In this document: piece after piece, positions 1 to 12,969 of the stretch
How the letters are laid out: the number at the start of each line of letters is the position of its first letter
Position numbering within the stretch: the first letter of the stretch is position 1
Source of the DNA: Helicobacter suis
Lineage (GTDB): Bacteria; Campylobacterota; Campylobacteria; Campylobacterales; Helicobacteraceae
Assembly (NCBI RefSeq): GCF_902196135.1
Contig: NZ_CABIKE010000010.1
Coordinates: 1-64,000, forward strand
Length of the DNA: 64,000 nucleotides
Direction of reading: 5' to 3'
The notes under the pieces: model-generated
Told to the model about the DNA's origin: nothing
Databases searched by the model: none
The model's input: the letters and a program-made list of their open reading frames with translations, nothing else
Made by a program: the position numbers and the translations under genes

Positions 1-43
1 CCCCCCCCCCCACTCCTCCGCCGCCTCCTCCGCCGCCTCTCCC
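1..43 (-). repeat. Poly-C tract followed by Gly-codon array
   Basis: The window opens with at least 11 C residues (the tract is cut by the window edge). They are followed by two copies of a TCCTCCGCCGCC-like unit. On the minus strand the unit reads as glycine codons (GGC GGC GGA GGA, repeated) running into the poly-G. It resembles the Gly linker of the restriction gene at 1448-1480 and probably belonged to a similar specificity-domain linker. A short minus-strand reading frame (ATG at 79, MRFNLLIAFL then stop) leads into it but is closed by TGA before the Gly codons. No intact gene can be assigned to 1-190. Confidence 0.5.
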
Positions 44-189
44 TTTTCACAAAAAGGCTATTAATAAATTAAAACGCATGGCTAGCTCTTTTTTACAAGC
101 TAGAGGGTAGATAGCCACTGTTTCACACCCACCACACAAGAGAACAAAGCGATCAAAAAAATTAAGCGCATATCCACCACCGCCCTAAA

Positions 190-643
190 GTTCGTAAAGA
201 TGAATACTAAAAAGTTGTGAAAACTATTTTCACATGTTACGATCTGTTCTTGGGCTTTTGGGAACTGTACCTATTGCAAGGGTATAAATATCTTTTTGCA
301 TACTTTATTAATGTGTAGTAGAATATTTACAAAGTATCCTAAAATTTGCATGCACGTTGTGCAGTCAAAGGCAAAAAATTGCTCCCGTCCAAAAATTAAC
401 AAAACCTACATGTTTTCCACGAAGCGCCAATTGTAATGGTATTTTTAGGCGGTTAACTTGATTGTGAAAATAAACATGCTTAATTCCGCCCGCTATAACC
501 TTGATAGAACCCTCTTTGTCTTTGCTTAGGTAAGAACTTCTCTTTTTAATCTCTATGTTAGCAATTTCTTTTAACTTGAACAACTCCCAACCATTATCAA
601 GATAGATATGTAAATTTTTTATAGCTTGCATGGGAGAATGCAA
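190..643 (-). pseudogene. Decayed HsdS-like target-recognition domain
   Basis: The longest open piece (365-643, 92 codons) reads like one half of a type I/IIG specificity subunit: GWELFKLKEIANIEIKKRSS at the start, then the GGIKHVYFHNQVNR and RGKHVGFVNFW segments typical of these domains. After a stop at 365 the similarity continues in other frames: YTLAIGTVPKSP near 245-270 and QEQIV near 235-250, the motif that normally closes a recognition domain. At least two frameshifts or stops are therefore needed to rebuild it. It lies downstream of the intact R-M-S gene on the same strand and is probably a left-over cassette from domain shuffling. No complete start or catalytic part is present, so I call it a pseudogene fragment. 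Confidence 0.6.
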
Positions 644-718
644 GACTAGGCCGGCCTTGATAAGGACAATCTTTAAAAGGTCTTAAGTCTCTCTTATTGA
701 TCTTGAATAGCCTTTACC

Positions 719-4987
<4,269 letters not shown>

Positions 4988-5007
4988 TTAGCCTTACTCA
5001 CCTTTTG

Positions 5008-6018
5008 CTAGTTTGCCTTTGTTAGTTTTTCTAATCCATGCAAGTACTCTATTGTGTTCTCTTTTTTAGGGCTAGAACTGGCTTTAAAGCGGTTATACAC
5101 TTGGCTTTTAAGGCTGTAGTTACCATGTTTACTAAAGAGAGTTTTAATTTCCTCTAAATTTAATAACCCCTCATTGTTATAACTTAAAAAGATAAAGCGT
5201 GCGTTGGTGTGTTCAATCACATATTCTAAGGCCTTGTATGCGGCGTGTTTGTTGCACCACGCAGATTTTTGATAAACCCTAAGACCGGTTTTACCTTGCG
5301 GGATAAAATCATCATAAATAGCAATGCTGTTTAGCACATGGTAATTAGCCCCATATTCGCGTTGGTTATAGGGGGGGTCTAAATATAAAACATCGGTTTT
5401 AATTTGTCTAATAAGCTTACTAGCATCAGTTTGGTAGGCATAGTGAGAATTTGTGCTTAATTCTAAAGCAGCCGGGTATAAAAACAAATCTTGTTGTGCA
5501 CTTTTTTTAAGGTGTTTTAAAAAGGCGCCATAAATAGAGGCCGTGTTAGCCACTTTATCCGCACATTCTAAAAGCGAGGTGAGTAAAAAGTAAAATTCGG
5601 CTTGGGTGATGGCTTGTTTTTCTTGCCAGTGCGCAATCTGGGTACGCATGCTATCAATTTTCATGGCATTTAGATCGCTAAAATACTGCCGCTTCTCACC
5701 GCCCCCTAAAGCGTAGTGTTTATAAATTTTACCCTTGATAGGCCGGAGATGATTAAGGGTATTGATAAGTTTGATAGCCCGCTTTAAGGGTTGTGTGTTT
5801 TCAATATAATGCTTGGCTAGTACAAAGCTATAAAATTCTTGATCATTACTCAGTACTTGTTTTACATGGTTTTTAAATAGCCTCCCTACTGCTGCTGTTC
5901 CGGAAAAAAGGTCGGTAAAAACGCAGTCTGCAAGGTAAACCCCATGGGATTTTAAAGTATCCTGAATACTACTCAATAAAAAACTAGATAGCCTGCGTTT
6001 AGAGCCAATGTAATTCAC
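5008..6018 (-). CDS. D12-class N6-adenine DNA methyltransferase
   Basis: A 336-aa methyltransferase. NYIGSKRRL at residues 2-10 is the typical D12-family opening. FTDLFSGTAAVGRLF at about 34-48 is the AdoMet-binding motif I, and YLDPPYNQREYG near 216 is the catalytic DPPY motif. It should transfer a methyl group from S-adenosylmethionine to adenine in a short DNA site. No partner endonuclease is adjacent: the gene lies 20 nt upstream of the start of the R-M-S fusion and just downstream of selB on the same strand. It may be an orphan or a second modification enzyme for the cluster. Its recognition site cannot be deduced from what is visible. Confidence 0.85.
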   Translation of the reverse strand: MNYIGSKRRLSSFLLSSIQDTLKSHGVYLADCVFTDLFSGTAAVGRLFKNHVKQVLSNDQEFYSFVLAKHYIENTQPLKRAIKLINTLNHLRPIKGKIYKHYALGGGEKRQYFSDLNAMKIDSMRTQIAHWQEKQAITQAEFYFLLTSLLECADKVANTASIYGAFLKHLKKSAQQDLFLYPAALELSTNSHYAYQTDASKLIRQIKTDVLYLDPPYNQREYGANYHVLNSIAIYDDFIPQGKTGLRVYQKSAWCNKHAAYKALEYVIEHTNARFIFLSYNNEGLLNLEEIKTLFSKHGNYSLKSQVYNRFKASSSPKKENTIEYLHGLEKLTKAN

Positions 6019-6035
6019 TACATGCCTTAATTGGA

Positions 6036-7856
6036 TTAAGATTTAAGGGTGCGTTGGCCATTTTGATTATGCGTATAACCTAAATGATCAAAATATTCTA
6101 AATAGGCGATGCAGTATTTGCGTGAGAGAGATAGATTCTCTTTAAGTAAATGGATATTTAAACTCCTATGCGTGTTTAATAAATCTCTCATTAAACACAC
6201 CATCTCCTCTAAAGCTTCTTTTTGCACAAACACATTATGGCATAACCGTATCACCTTGCGTTGTTGGCATAGAGTTTTTAAAGCTAGATCCCCAACTCTT
6301 CGATCCACATCTAAGAAATCGTAGAGATTATAGGGAGCTTGGGGGCTAAATTTAGCCTGCGCAATGAGTTGATAAAGCTTATCTTGGAGTTTATCTTGTA
6401 ATTTTTCTAAAATCAGACCCTTTAAAAACCACAGCCCTTTTTTTTCTTGTAATTGCCCTCTTTGTTCTAAAACTTTAAACGCTAGAGTGGCCAAATAAGG
6501 GCTAATGTAGTTGTGTTTAGAATTGAGGCTCTTAGCGCTTAAAAGCGCTTGGGGGTTGTTTTTATAAATGTTTAAAAGAGTGTGGATTACATTTTTAAGA
6601 GTGCTAGGGGCATAGAGTACACATTCTTGTGAATCTACTAAAATATCCGGAAGTGTACTAGCTATTTCTAAGGCTTTATGCGTTGTACAACCAAAGCGTT
6701 GCATAGAGGAGAGTAACCCAAAGCCTTTTTTATGGGCTTTAGTTAAAATATTAAAACTTTGGGCTAAATCTTTACAAGATAGCGCTTTAAGTAAAGCTAA
6801 TTTGATAGGTTTTTTGAGTAAATCAGTAATGGGGTTAAGTACTAAGGCTGCTCCCCAAACACGCTGGTTAATGCTAATCATGATTAAATCTAAATAACAT
6901 GCAAAGATTTTTTGGCTACAGATTAAGGTAGCATAAGGGTATTGTAAAATCAATACCCTAGCTTGTAGTTTGAGTGTCCCAATTTGTAGGGTGATGTGTT
7001 GGTTATGCTTGAGTGCGGGGTTATTGTAGGTGCGCAATTCTACATCAATGCTATCAAATCCACGCAAATAACCCTTAAGGGTTAAAAGCATGCCTTCTTG
7101 TAATTCTGTGGCCTTTACATTTTGTAAATGCAATGCCACCCGTTCATGGATGTGAGCTTGTTTAACTTCCTCTCCATGTTGGTGCAAGGTTTTAACGCTG
7201 ACTTCTTTAGATAAAGGCGCGATCGTGATTTTATCCCCTTGTTTAATACAGCCTCCAAGCACCGTGCCGCTTACAGCCACCCCTCGCCCCTGCACCATAA
7301 AAACACGATCAATATAAAGCCTAAAAAGATGGTTTAAATCTTGGTTATTCTGGCGTTTGCTAAAGGGATATTGGAGTAAAAAGTCTTTAAGCGTTTGGAT
7401 ACTCTCAGGGTTATAAACACTACAGGCTAACACATCTAAAATACAAAGAGAATAAGGTTTAAGCGCTTCTATTATGGCTTGTTCTTGAGCCTTAATATCC
7501 GGGCATTTATCGGCTTTGCTTAAAATAATCAGACAGGGGATTTGTAATAATGCAAGCACTAAAGCATGTTCAAAACTTTGTTCTTTTAACCCCTCAAAGG
7601 CATCTATGACAAGCAAGGTTGCATCTAATCCAAAACTCCCCCCAATCATCGTAGAGACTAAATTTTTATGTCCGGGTACATCAATAAAACCTAAAGTTCG
7701 TTTAGAGGTTTTTAAACTTGTAAAACTTAAATCAATGGTGATGCCGCGCATGCGTTCATGTACACTAGTGTCTCCATCAAAGCCTGTTAATGCTTTAATC
7801 AAAGCGCTTTTGCCATGATCAACATGCCCACAAGTGCCTAGTAGAAAATATTGCAT
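6036..7856 (-). CDS. selB: Selenocysteine-specific elongation factor SelB
   Basis: SelB is the EF-Tu-like GTPase that carries Sec-tRNA to UGA codons followed by a SECIS hairpin. The protein begins MQYFLLGTCGHVDHGKSA, with the P-loop GHVDHGKS, switch I RGITIDL, DVPGHKN and the guanine-specificity motif SKAD. The C-terminal half has the winged-helix character of the SECIS-binding domain. I chose the ATG at 7856 rather than an upstream in-frame ATG at 7880 because it starts exactly at the conserved domain. It also overlaps the stop of the upstream gene (TGATG), which implies translational coupling. selA, selD, tRNA-Sec and a selenoprotein are not in the window and should lie elsewhere. Confidence 0.93.
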   Translation of the reverse strand: MQYFLLGTCGHVDHGKSALIKALTGFDGDTSVHERMRGITIDLSFTSLKTSKRTLGFIDVPGHKNLVSTMIGGSFGLDATLLVIDAFEGLKEQSFEHALVLALLQIPCLIILSKADKCPDIKAQEQAIIEALKPYSLCILDVLACSVYNPESIQTLKDFLLQYPFSKRQNNQDLNHLFRLYIDRVFMVQGRGVAVSGTVLGGCIKQGDKITIAPLSKEVSVKTLHQHGEEVKQAHIHERVALHLQNVKATELQEGMLLTLKGYLRGFDSIDVELRTYNNPALKHNQHITLQIGTLKLQARVLILQYPYATLICSQKIFACYLDLIMISINQRVWGAALVLNPITDLLKKPIKLALLKALSCKDLAQSFNILTKAHKKGFGLLSSMQRFGCTTHKALEIASTLPDILVDSQECVLYAPSTLKNVIHTLLNIYKNNPQALLSAKSLNSKHNYISPYLATLAFKVLEQRGQLQEKKGLWFLKGLILEKLQDKLQDKLYQLIAQAKFSPQAPYNLYDFLDVDRRVGDLALKTLCQQRKVIRLCHNVFVQKEALEEMVCLMRDLLNTHRSLNIHLLKENLSLSRKYCIAYLEYFDHLGYTHNQNGQRTLKS

Positions 7857-8677
7857 CAGCGCTTGAGAGGTTCTAGCCAAACTTTAATCCCTCCCTTTAA
7901 AACAAGAGGGTTATTCACATCACTGACCCGCACGAAGCGTACCTTATCTGTAATATCTAGGCTAATTTTTTCTGTAGGGGTATCTGTGGCTGTGTAGTTT
8001 AGCATGTGCAACATGGCGTCAAAAAAACTAACTTGGGGTTGCCACTCCTTATCATTAGCCGCTATAATTAATTTACCACTATCAGTCATGTCCAGCCAAT
8101 ACACCCCGCTAATTTCTTTTAACTCTATTCCATCATTAACCGGGATAATGGGGGTGGCATGGGCTAATTTTGGGGTATTAACTTGGAAGGTATAATTCCA
8201 GTCTTTAAGGCTATTGCGCTTTAAATCTAGGAGTGTAAAGCCTTGTTTGGCAAAGAGTTTAGCAAGAAGGGTAGGATCAAGGGCATATTCTGTAGTGAGG
8301 GCAAAGGTGGCGCTACTATCATCTTGATTATGCGTAACCTCTAAAATGGGGAAATAAGCATATCCCATAGAGGAAAGTACGCTTCGAATCGTTTTAAGTA
8401 AAAGAAGTGGGGGGGTTTTTGCCTCAAAACGCACGCGTAAAGAGCCGGGTTTTTTAAACTTAAGGGGTAATAGGCCATTTTCTTTAAGAGCATTGATCAC
8501 TTTTTGAATCTGTAAAGTCCCTTGTTCATAAAAGGCCTCTTTATGGCTAAAGACTCGCTGGATAAAATTTTTATTGGTTTGATAAAAGGTGTGATCCATG
8601 AGACTTTTAATTTTGGTATCTAGGGCATCAGCGCTTAAGGAGAAATAAAACGCGATGATGAGTAAAACCAACCTCAC
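7856..8677 (-). CDS. Periplasmic protein of unknown function (HP0555-like position)
   Basis: A 273-aa protein with an N-terminal signal peptide (MRLVLLIIAFYFSLSADA, probable cleavage after ADA) and no further membrane segment. It should be exported to the periplasm. I recognise no catalytic motif. The gene overlaps the end of the RodZ-like gene by 4 nt and the selB start by 1 nt, inside a tightly packed operon with rlmB, rsmI and rpmE. The position corresponds to H. pylori HP0555 as I recall the order. A role in the envelope is plausible only because the preceding gene encodes a bitopic membrane protein. Confidence 0.7.
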   Translation of the reverse strand: MRLVLLIIAFYFSLSADALDTKIKSLMDHTFYQTNKNFIQRVFSHKEAFYEQGTLQIQKVINALKENGLLPLKFKKPGSLRVRFEAKTPPLLLLKTIRSVLSSMGYAYFPILEVTHNQDDSSATFALTTEYALDPTLLAKLFAKQGFTLLDLKRNSLKDWNYTFQVNTPKLAHATPIIPVNDGIELKEISGVYWLDMTDSGKLIIAANDKEWQPQVSFFDAMLHMLNYTATDTPTEKISLDITDKVRFVRVSDVNNPLVLKGGIKVWLEPLKR

Positions 8678-9702
8678 CGGCTACGCTCTTGGTAGTGGGC
8701 TAGGCTAAGGCGTCGTAACCCTCCTTTTGGGGTATAAAGAAAACGCAAGGGACGCTCGCGACTAAAGTCTAAGAGTTTGCCATTAGCTTTAATGGATAAA
8801 TTCCCATGCCCAAAGGCTAAGAGCCACTTATGCCCCTGTGTGTTTAAGCTAAAAGGTTCTTTAAGGATTGTTTGCTTTCTATCCCTAGTGTGTAAATCAA
8901 TGCTTTCCATCCACACATCTTCTTTAGGGGTGATCTCAATAGTGGGGTATTTTTCTGCCTCTTCTGTGGGGGGTTGCTCCTCTTTAGAAGGGGGCGATGG
9001 TGGCGTAGCTACACTTTTTAAATCAGAGTGGGAAGGCTTTGAATCTAAAGATTCTTGAGCGGTTTTTAGCTGTGCTTGGTTTTGCTCTGAGGTTTTGGTT
9101 TGCGTGCTTTGTTCTTGTGGAGTGGGGGAGGATTGCGTACTAGGAGAGGTTTGAGGCTGAGGGGGAGGGGGGGAATCTAGGGTTTTTGTTGGGGGGATAT
9201 TTTCTGCGCTCTCTTGGATAGTATGGGTGTTATAGTGCAAATACAAACCAAGAGCCAGAGCTAGCACGATGATAGGGGCGATAAAAACCCATTTAGAGGT
9301 TTTTTGTTCATAGGAGATTTTAGGGGGGGGTAAATCCCCCACGCGCTTGGCGTCTAAAAAAGGCAGGGGTTTTTCTTGCTCCTGCTTGGACTCTTTTGGC
9401 ACTTTTTGCTCTTGTGGCGCTGGAGCGGGATTTACTTCTTTAGGGCTTTCTTTAGGGCCGGCAAAAGAATTTTTTTTATCGTACTCCACCAACCACTGGC
9501 TTAGATCAATCCGGTACTCTTTTTCTAAAATCTGTAAAAACCCTACAGCATGCACTCTTTGCAAAGAATTAAAATCTTTTTCTAAAATTGCCTTGATTCG
9601 TGGGTTAGCAATCTTAGTGGTTTGTACAATCTGAGCAATCCCTTTTTCTTTTAACATGGCTAGCGCCTGATCTAGCGCTTCTATTTTTTCTTGTTCATTC
9701 AT
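8674..9702 (-). CDS. RodZ-like bitopic membrane protein
   Basis: A 342-aa protein in three parts. The N-terminal helical region (about 1-75, including PRIKAILEKDF...GFLQILEKEY) matches the helix-turn-helix pattern of the cytoplasmic domain of RodZ-type proteins. A single membrane helix follows (WVFIAPIIVLALALGLYL, about 138-155). A Pro/Ser/Thr/Gln-rich linker (about 165-245) then leads to a small periplasmic C-terminal domain with VWMESIDLHTRDRKQ and KGGLRRLSL. RodZ proteins link MreB to the cell-wall elongation machinery. That role is an inference from architecture here, since overall similarity to RodZ is modest. The gene overlaps rlmB upstream and the periplasmic gene downstream. Confidence 0.6.
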   Translation of the reverse strand: MNEQEKIEALDQALAMLKEKGIAQIVQTTKIANPRIKAILEKDFNSLQRVHAVGFLQILEKEYRIDLSQWLVEYDKKNSFAGPKESPKEVNPAPAPQEQKVPKESKQEQEKPLPFLDAKRVGDLPPPKISYEQKTSKWVFIAPIIVLALALGLYLHYNTHTIQESAENIPPTKTLDSPPPPQPQTSPSTQSSPTPQEQSTQTKTSEQNQAQLKTAQESLDSKPSHSDLKSVATPPSPPSKEEQPPTEEAEKYPTIEITPKEDVWMESIDLHTRDRKQTILKEPFSLNTQGHKWLLAFGHGNLSIKANGKLLDFSRERPLRFLYTPKGGLRRLSLAHYQERSR

Positions 9703-10385
9703 CCTCTTACCCTATCCATTAAAATTGCCCCCGCTACACTCACATTTAAAGAATCCATTTTACCCTGCATTTTGATATGTAAAAGCTGATCCATTTTATT
9801 TAAAATCCTAGAATGTAAACCCATTCCCTCACTGCCTAAAAATAAAGCTAATGGGTGTGTAAACACTACATTTTTCACATCTTGCCCCCTAATATGCGCT
9901 CCATAGCAAAATACCCCCACCTCTTTGAGTTCACAAATAACATCTAAAATATTTTGGCACACACAAAAGGGTACATCATACAACGCCCCCAAACTAGAGC
10001 GCACTAACCCCTCATAGGGCATGTGCAAATCTAAAATCACCCCCTCAAAACCCAAAGCAACTACACTTCTAAATAAAGCCCCCACATTGCCCACATCGCT
10101 TAACCCGCAAAGCACTAAAATTTTATCAAGGGTTTTAATATCTCTTAAGGTGCTTTTTTGTGGAGGCAAAACTTCTGCTAAAAAACCTTGATGATTAGCC
10201 CCTTTAGCCATTGCTTGGGCTTTTTTAAAGTCCAGATTAATAATTTGGCTTTGATACTTCCCTTTATGTGCTCTAAATAAGCTAAAGGTTTTTTTATCCA
10301 CCTCTTTAGCCAGATATAATACAGAAACCCTATCTGGATAATGCGTGAGCATGTGCAACACGACTTGTTTACCAAAGACAATCAT
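9699..10385 (-). CDS. rlmB: TrmH/SpoU-family 23S rRNA 2'-O-ribose methyltransferase
   Basis: A 228-aa SPOUT methyltransferase. The conserved motifs are NVGALFRSVVALGFEGVIL (motif 1), LFLGSEGMGL (motif 2) and SLNVSVAGAI (motif 3), which form the trefoil-knot AdoMet site. The family member RlmB methylates G2251 of 23S rRNA, and this is the most likely job. The N-terminal part is a short substrate-binding domain that starts MIVFGKQVVLHML. The gene overlaps the rsmI stop by 4 nt and lies in the rRNA-modification operon. Other TrmH paralogues cannot be excluded by motif alone. Confidence 0.85.
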   Translation of the reverse strand: MIVFGKQVVLHMLTHYPDRVSVLYLAKEVDKKTFSLFRAHKGKYQSQIINLDFKKAQAMAKGANHQGFLAEVLPPQKSTLRDIKTLDKILVLCGLSDVGNVGALFRSVVALGFEGVILDLHMPYEGLVRSSLGALYDVPFCVCQNILDVICELKEVGVFCYGAHIRGQDVKNVVFTHPLALFLGSEGMGLHSRILNKMDQLLHIKMQGKMDSLNVSVAGAILMDRVRG

Positions 10386-11221
10386 GGGTTTTTATAAGCG
10401 CGCGTATACAATTCTTTAGGGCTTATCTGTGCTAATTTAGCCAATAATTTAACCTTAATCTTAGGGGGTAAATCCATGCGCTCAATTTCTATAGCCGATA
10501 AACTAGGTTCTTGATTAGTTTGGCTTTCTACCACCAATACCCATTCTCCTTGCAAAGCCTTAGCACTCGCACCTCTAAGTTTGTCATAGACAACAGAGAT
10601 CTCTCCTTTATAGTATTGTTGGTGTAATTTAGTCATTTCTTTAATGACAAATACTTTCGCATCTGAGAAAATCTCTTTGAGATCGGCTAGCATGTCTAAC
10701 AGACGCTTAGGGCTTTCATAAAAAACTAAAAGGGGAGCAACACCGCGTAATTTAGTAAGTACAGCGCGCCGATTCAAACTCTTAGGGGGCAAAAAGCCTA
10801 CAAAATAAAAAGAAGGGGATTGAAAACCACTGGCGCTATAAGCATTAATACACGCGCTTGCCCCGGGTAAAACATCATAGGCAATCCCATGTTCTTGGGC
10901 AAATGCCACTAATTTAGCCCCCGGATCGCTCACACAAGGACACCCCGCATCGCTAGCAAATACCACATGTTGGCTAGTGAAAAAAGAGGGCTCTACTTGG
11001 TTTAAAAACGCCTCTTGGTTATGAGAATGAAAGGGTAAAAAGCGTTGAGGTTGCGTACTTTTTAACGGGGCTGCCCAATCTTGTTGTTTGAGTAAAAACA
11101 CTAGCCGTTTAGTGATACGCACATCTTCACACAAACAAACATCACAATTAGCCAAAGCCTCTAGCGCGCGCATAGTCATATCTTTAAGGTTGCCAATAGG
11201 AGTGGGTAGCAAAGTGAGCAA
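10382..11221 (-). CDS. rsmI: 16S rRNA (cytidine1402-2'-O)-methyltransferase RsmI
   Basis: A 279-aa protein of the tetrapyrrole-methylase fold. It starts LTLLPTPIGNLKDMTMRALEAL and has CEDVRITKRL, FASDAGCPCVSDPGAKLV and PGASACINAYSASGF, the hallmark RsmI segments. RsmI 2'-O-methylates C1402 in the decoding centre of 16S rRNA. The length is normal for the family. The gene lies 2 nt downstream of rpmE and overlaps rlmB, so it is probably cotranscribed with them. Confidence 0.95.
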   Translation of the reverse strand: MLTLLPTPIGNLKDMTMRALEALANCDVCLCEDVRITKRLVFLLKQQDWAAPLKSTQPQRFLPFHSHNQEAFLNQVEPSFFTSQHVVFASDAGCPCVSDPGAKLVAFAQEHGIAYDVLPGASACINAYSASGFQSPSFYFVGFLPPKSLNRRAVLTKLRGVAPLLVFYESPKRLLDMLADLKEIFSDAKVFVIKEMTKLHQQYYKGEISVVYDKLRGASAKALQGEWVLVVESQTNQEPSLSAIEIERMDLPPKIKVKLLAKLAQISPKELYTRAYKNP

Positions 11222-11223
11222 AA

Positions 11224-11427
11224 TTATTGCATTTTGTATTTTTGTCTGAATTTTTCCACGCGTCCGGTGGTATCGGCAATTTTATCGCTACCTGTGTAAA
11301 AAGGGTGGCAAAAGCTAGAAATATCAATCCTTAATTCGCTTTTAGTGCTCAGTACTTCAATTTCTTTGCCACTAGTTACACAAGTAACCTTACATGGAAT
11401 GTATGCAGGATGGATGCCTTTTTTCAT
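11224..11427 (-). CDS. rpmE: 50S ribosomal protein bL31
   Basis: A 67-aa bL31 with MKKGIHPAY at the start, the conserved [10 protein letters not shown] segment and a basic C-terminus. Cys12, Cys16 and the Cys in SSFCHPF remain. The full four-cysteine set of the zinc-binding form is not evident, as in other Helicobacter homologues. It is the first gene of the operon that leads into rsmI, rlmB and the RodZ-like gene. The 203-nt region upstream (11428-11630), between rpmE and the ffh stop, must carry its promoter, but I see no convincing -10 box or hairpin there. Confidence 0.95.
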   Translation of the reverse strand: MKKGIHPAYIPCKVTCVTSGKEIEVLSTKSELRIDISSFCHPFYTGSDKIADTTGRVEKFRQKYKMQ

Positions 11428-11630
11428 GAAAATTCTCCTAAAAAATTTTTAAGATTATATCTAATCTTTGCTTAGTTGTGAGGCTAAAAAATTGATTAAT
11501 CGCCACACTATAGCTAGGACTAACAGCTTTCTTTTTAGAGTATAGCCCTCACTTTGGCGGTGATAGTACAAAACCTTTAGTGAGTGTTTCAATTTATTTA
11601 GCCTTGCGGGTTTATAGCTAGGGGTAATTT

Positions 11631-12965
11631 TCACTTTTTAGGTATGCTACTTTGTTGGAGTGTTTGTAATAAATGCGCCACCCCACCCTTAGAACTCATT
11701 TTTTTAGCTAAATCTTTCACTTGATCAAAACGCTTTAAAATGCGGTTAATCTCAGCTACTTCTAATCCGCAACCTAAGGCGATGCGTTTTTTACGGCTTC
11801 CATTTAAAATACTTGGATCGTTTCTTTCCTTAGGAGTCATAGAAGAAACCATCGCTTTGATTTTCTTAATTTCTACTGAGTTTTCTAAATCCGTTCCCTT
11901 AAGCGCACTAGCCACATTATTTAGCCCGGGGATCATGGAAATTAAAGAACTCAGAGAACCTAATTTTTTAATCTTTTCAATTTGTTCTAAAAAATCATTA
12001 AAGTTAAATTGCCCTTTTTTGAGTTTTTTAGACAGCGTTTTAGCATCTTTGCTATCAATCACACTCGCCGTTTTTTCAGCTAAACTTGCAATATCCCCCG
12101 CTCCCATTAAACGATTAGCGATGCGATCTGGCATGAATATATCTAAATCCGGGATCTTCTCCCCATGCCCGATAAAGCGCAAGGGGATTTGTAACTGGTG
12201 GGCAATGCCTAGCGCAACGCCGCCCTTGCTATCGCTATCAAACTTACTTAAAACCACCCCACTTAAACCTATTTCTGTGTGGAAAGTTGCAGCTGAGCGC
12301 ACCCCATCTTGCCCACTGAGCGCATCGGCTACATAAAAGGTTTCTGAAGGTTGGATTAAAGTTTTTAAAGCCTTAAGTTCTTGCATTAAAGCTTGATCAA
12401 TGGCCAAACGCCCCGCACTATCTACAATCACCACATCAAATTGGCCTTCTTTAGCACGCTCTAGCGCTCCCTTAGCAATTTCTAAAATTGAGCCTTCTTG
12501 GTAAAAAACCTCTACTCCAATTTGTGTACCTAAAACCTGCAATTGTTCCACAGCAGCCAAGCGTTCTAAATCACAAGCCACTAATAAAACCTTTTTGTGG
12601 CGGGTTTTAAGATAGTGTGCTAGCTTAGCACAAGTTGTAGTCTTTCCTCCTCCTTGTAGCCCACACATCAAAACAATAGTCGGGGGAGTGGGAGCATAAA
12701 CAAATCCGCTAGAACAACCCGGTACACTTAAAATTTCTAATAAACTCTCTTGCAAGGCATCAAAAAATTGTTGCTTGCCAATGCCCTTAGCTTTAGTTTT
12801 AGCCTCAATATTTTTAACCAGTTCTTTAACCACTTTATGGTGGACATCATTGCGCAAAAGGGCTTTTTTTAGCTCCTCTAAAGCTTTTTCTAGAGCTTTT
12901 GTATCGTCTTGGAAACGGATTTTAGCGAGGGCATTTTTGAAAGATTGGGTTAGCGTATCAAACAT
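11631..12965 (-). CDS. ffh: Signal recognition particle GTPase Ffh
   Basis: A 444-aa SRP54 homologue. It has an N-terminal helical N domain, then the G domain with P-loop GLQGGGKTTTCAKLA, DSAGRLAID and SKFDSDSKGG. The methionine-containing M domain ends the protein (about 300-444) and binds 4.5S RNA and signal sequences. It delivers nascent membrane proteins to FtsY at the inner membrane. It lies 4 nt downstream of valS on the same strand, the same order I recall for H. pylori HP1152-HP1153. Downstream, however, comes rpmE rather than rpsP, so a rearrangement breakpoint lies between ffh and rpmE relative to H. pylori. Confidence 0.97.
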   Translation of the reverse strand: MFDTLTQSFKNALAKIRFQDDTKALEKALEELKKALLRNDVHHKVVKELVKNIEAKTKAKGIGKQQFFDALQESLLEILSVPGCSSGFVYAPTPPTIVLMCGLQGGGKTTTCAKLAHYLKTRHKKVLLVACDLERLAAVEQLQVLGTQIGVEVFYQEGSILEIAKGALERAKEGQFDVVIVDSAGRLAIDQALMQELKALKTLIQPSETFYVADALSGQDGVRSAATFHTEIGLSGVVLSKFDSDSKGGVALGIAHQLQIPLRFIGHGEKIPDLDIFMPDRIANRLMGAGDIASLAEKTASVIDSKDAKTLSKKLKKGQFNFNDFLEQIEKIKKLGSLSSLISMIPGLNNVASALKGTDLENSVEIKKIKAMVSSMTPKERNDPSILNGSRKKRIALGCGLEVAEINRILKRFDQVKDLAKKMSSKGGVAHLLQTLQQSSIPKK

Positions 12966-12969
12966 TTAA

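Noticed and set aside
11740-12336. 198-codon plus-strand frame opposite ffh
   Set aside because: It is exactly antisense to conserved Ffh coding sequence, Ser/Leu/Pro rich and without a plausible ribosome-binding site; a shadow of codon bias.
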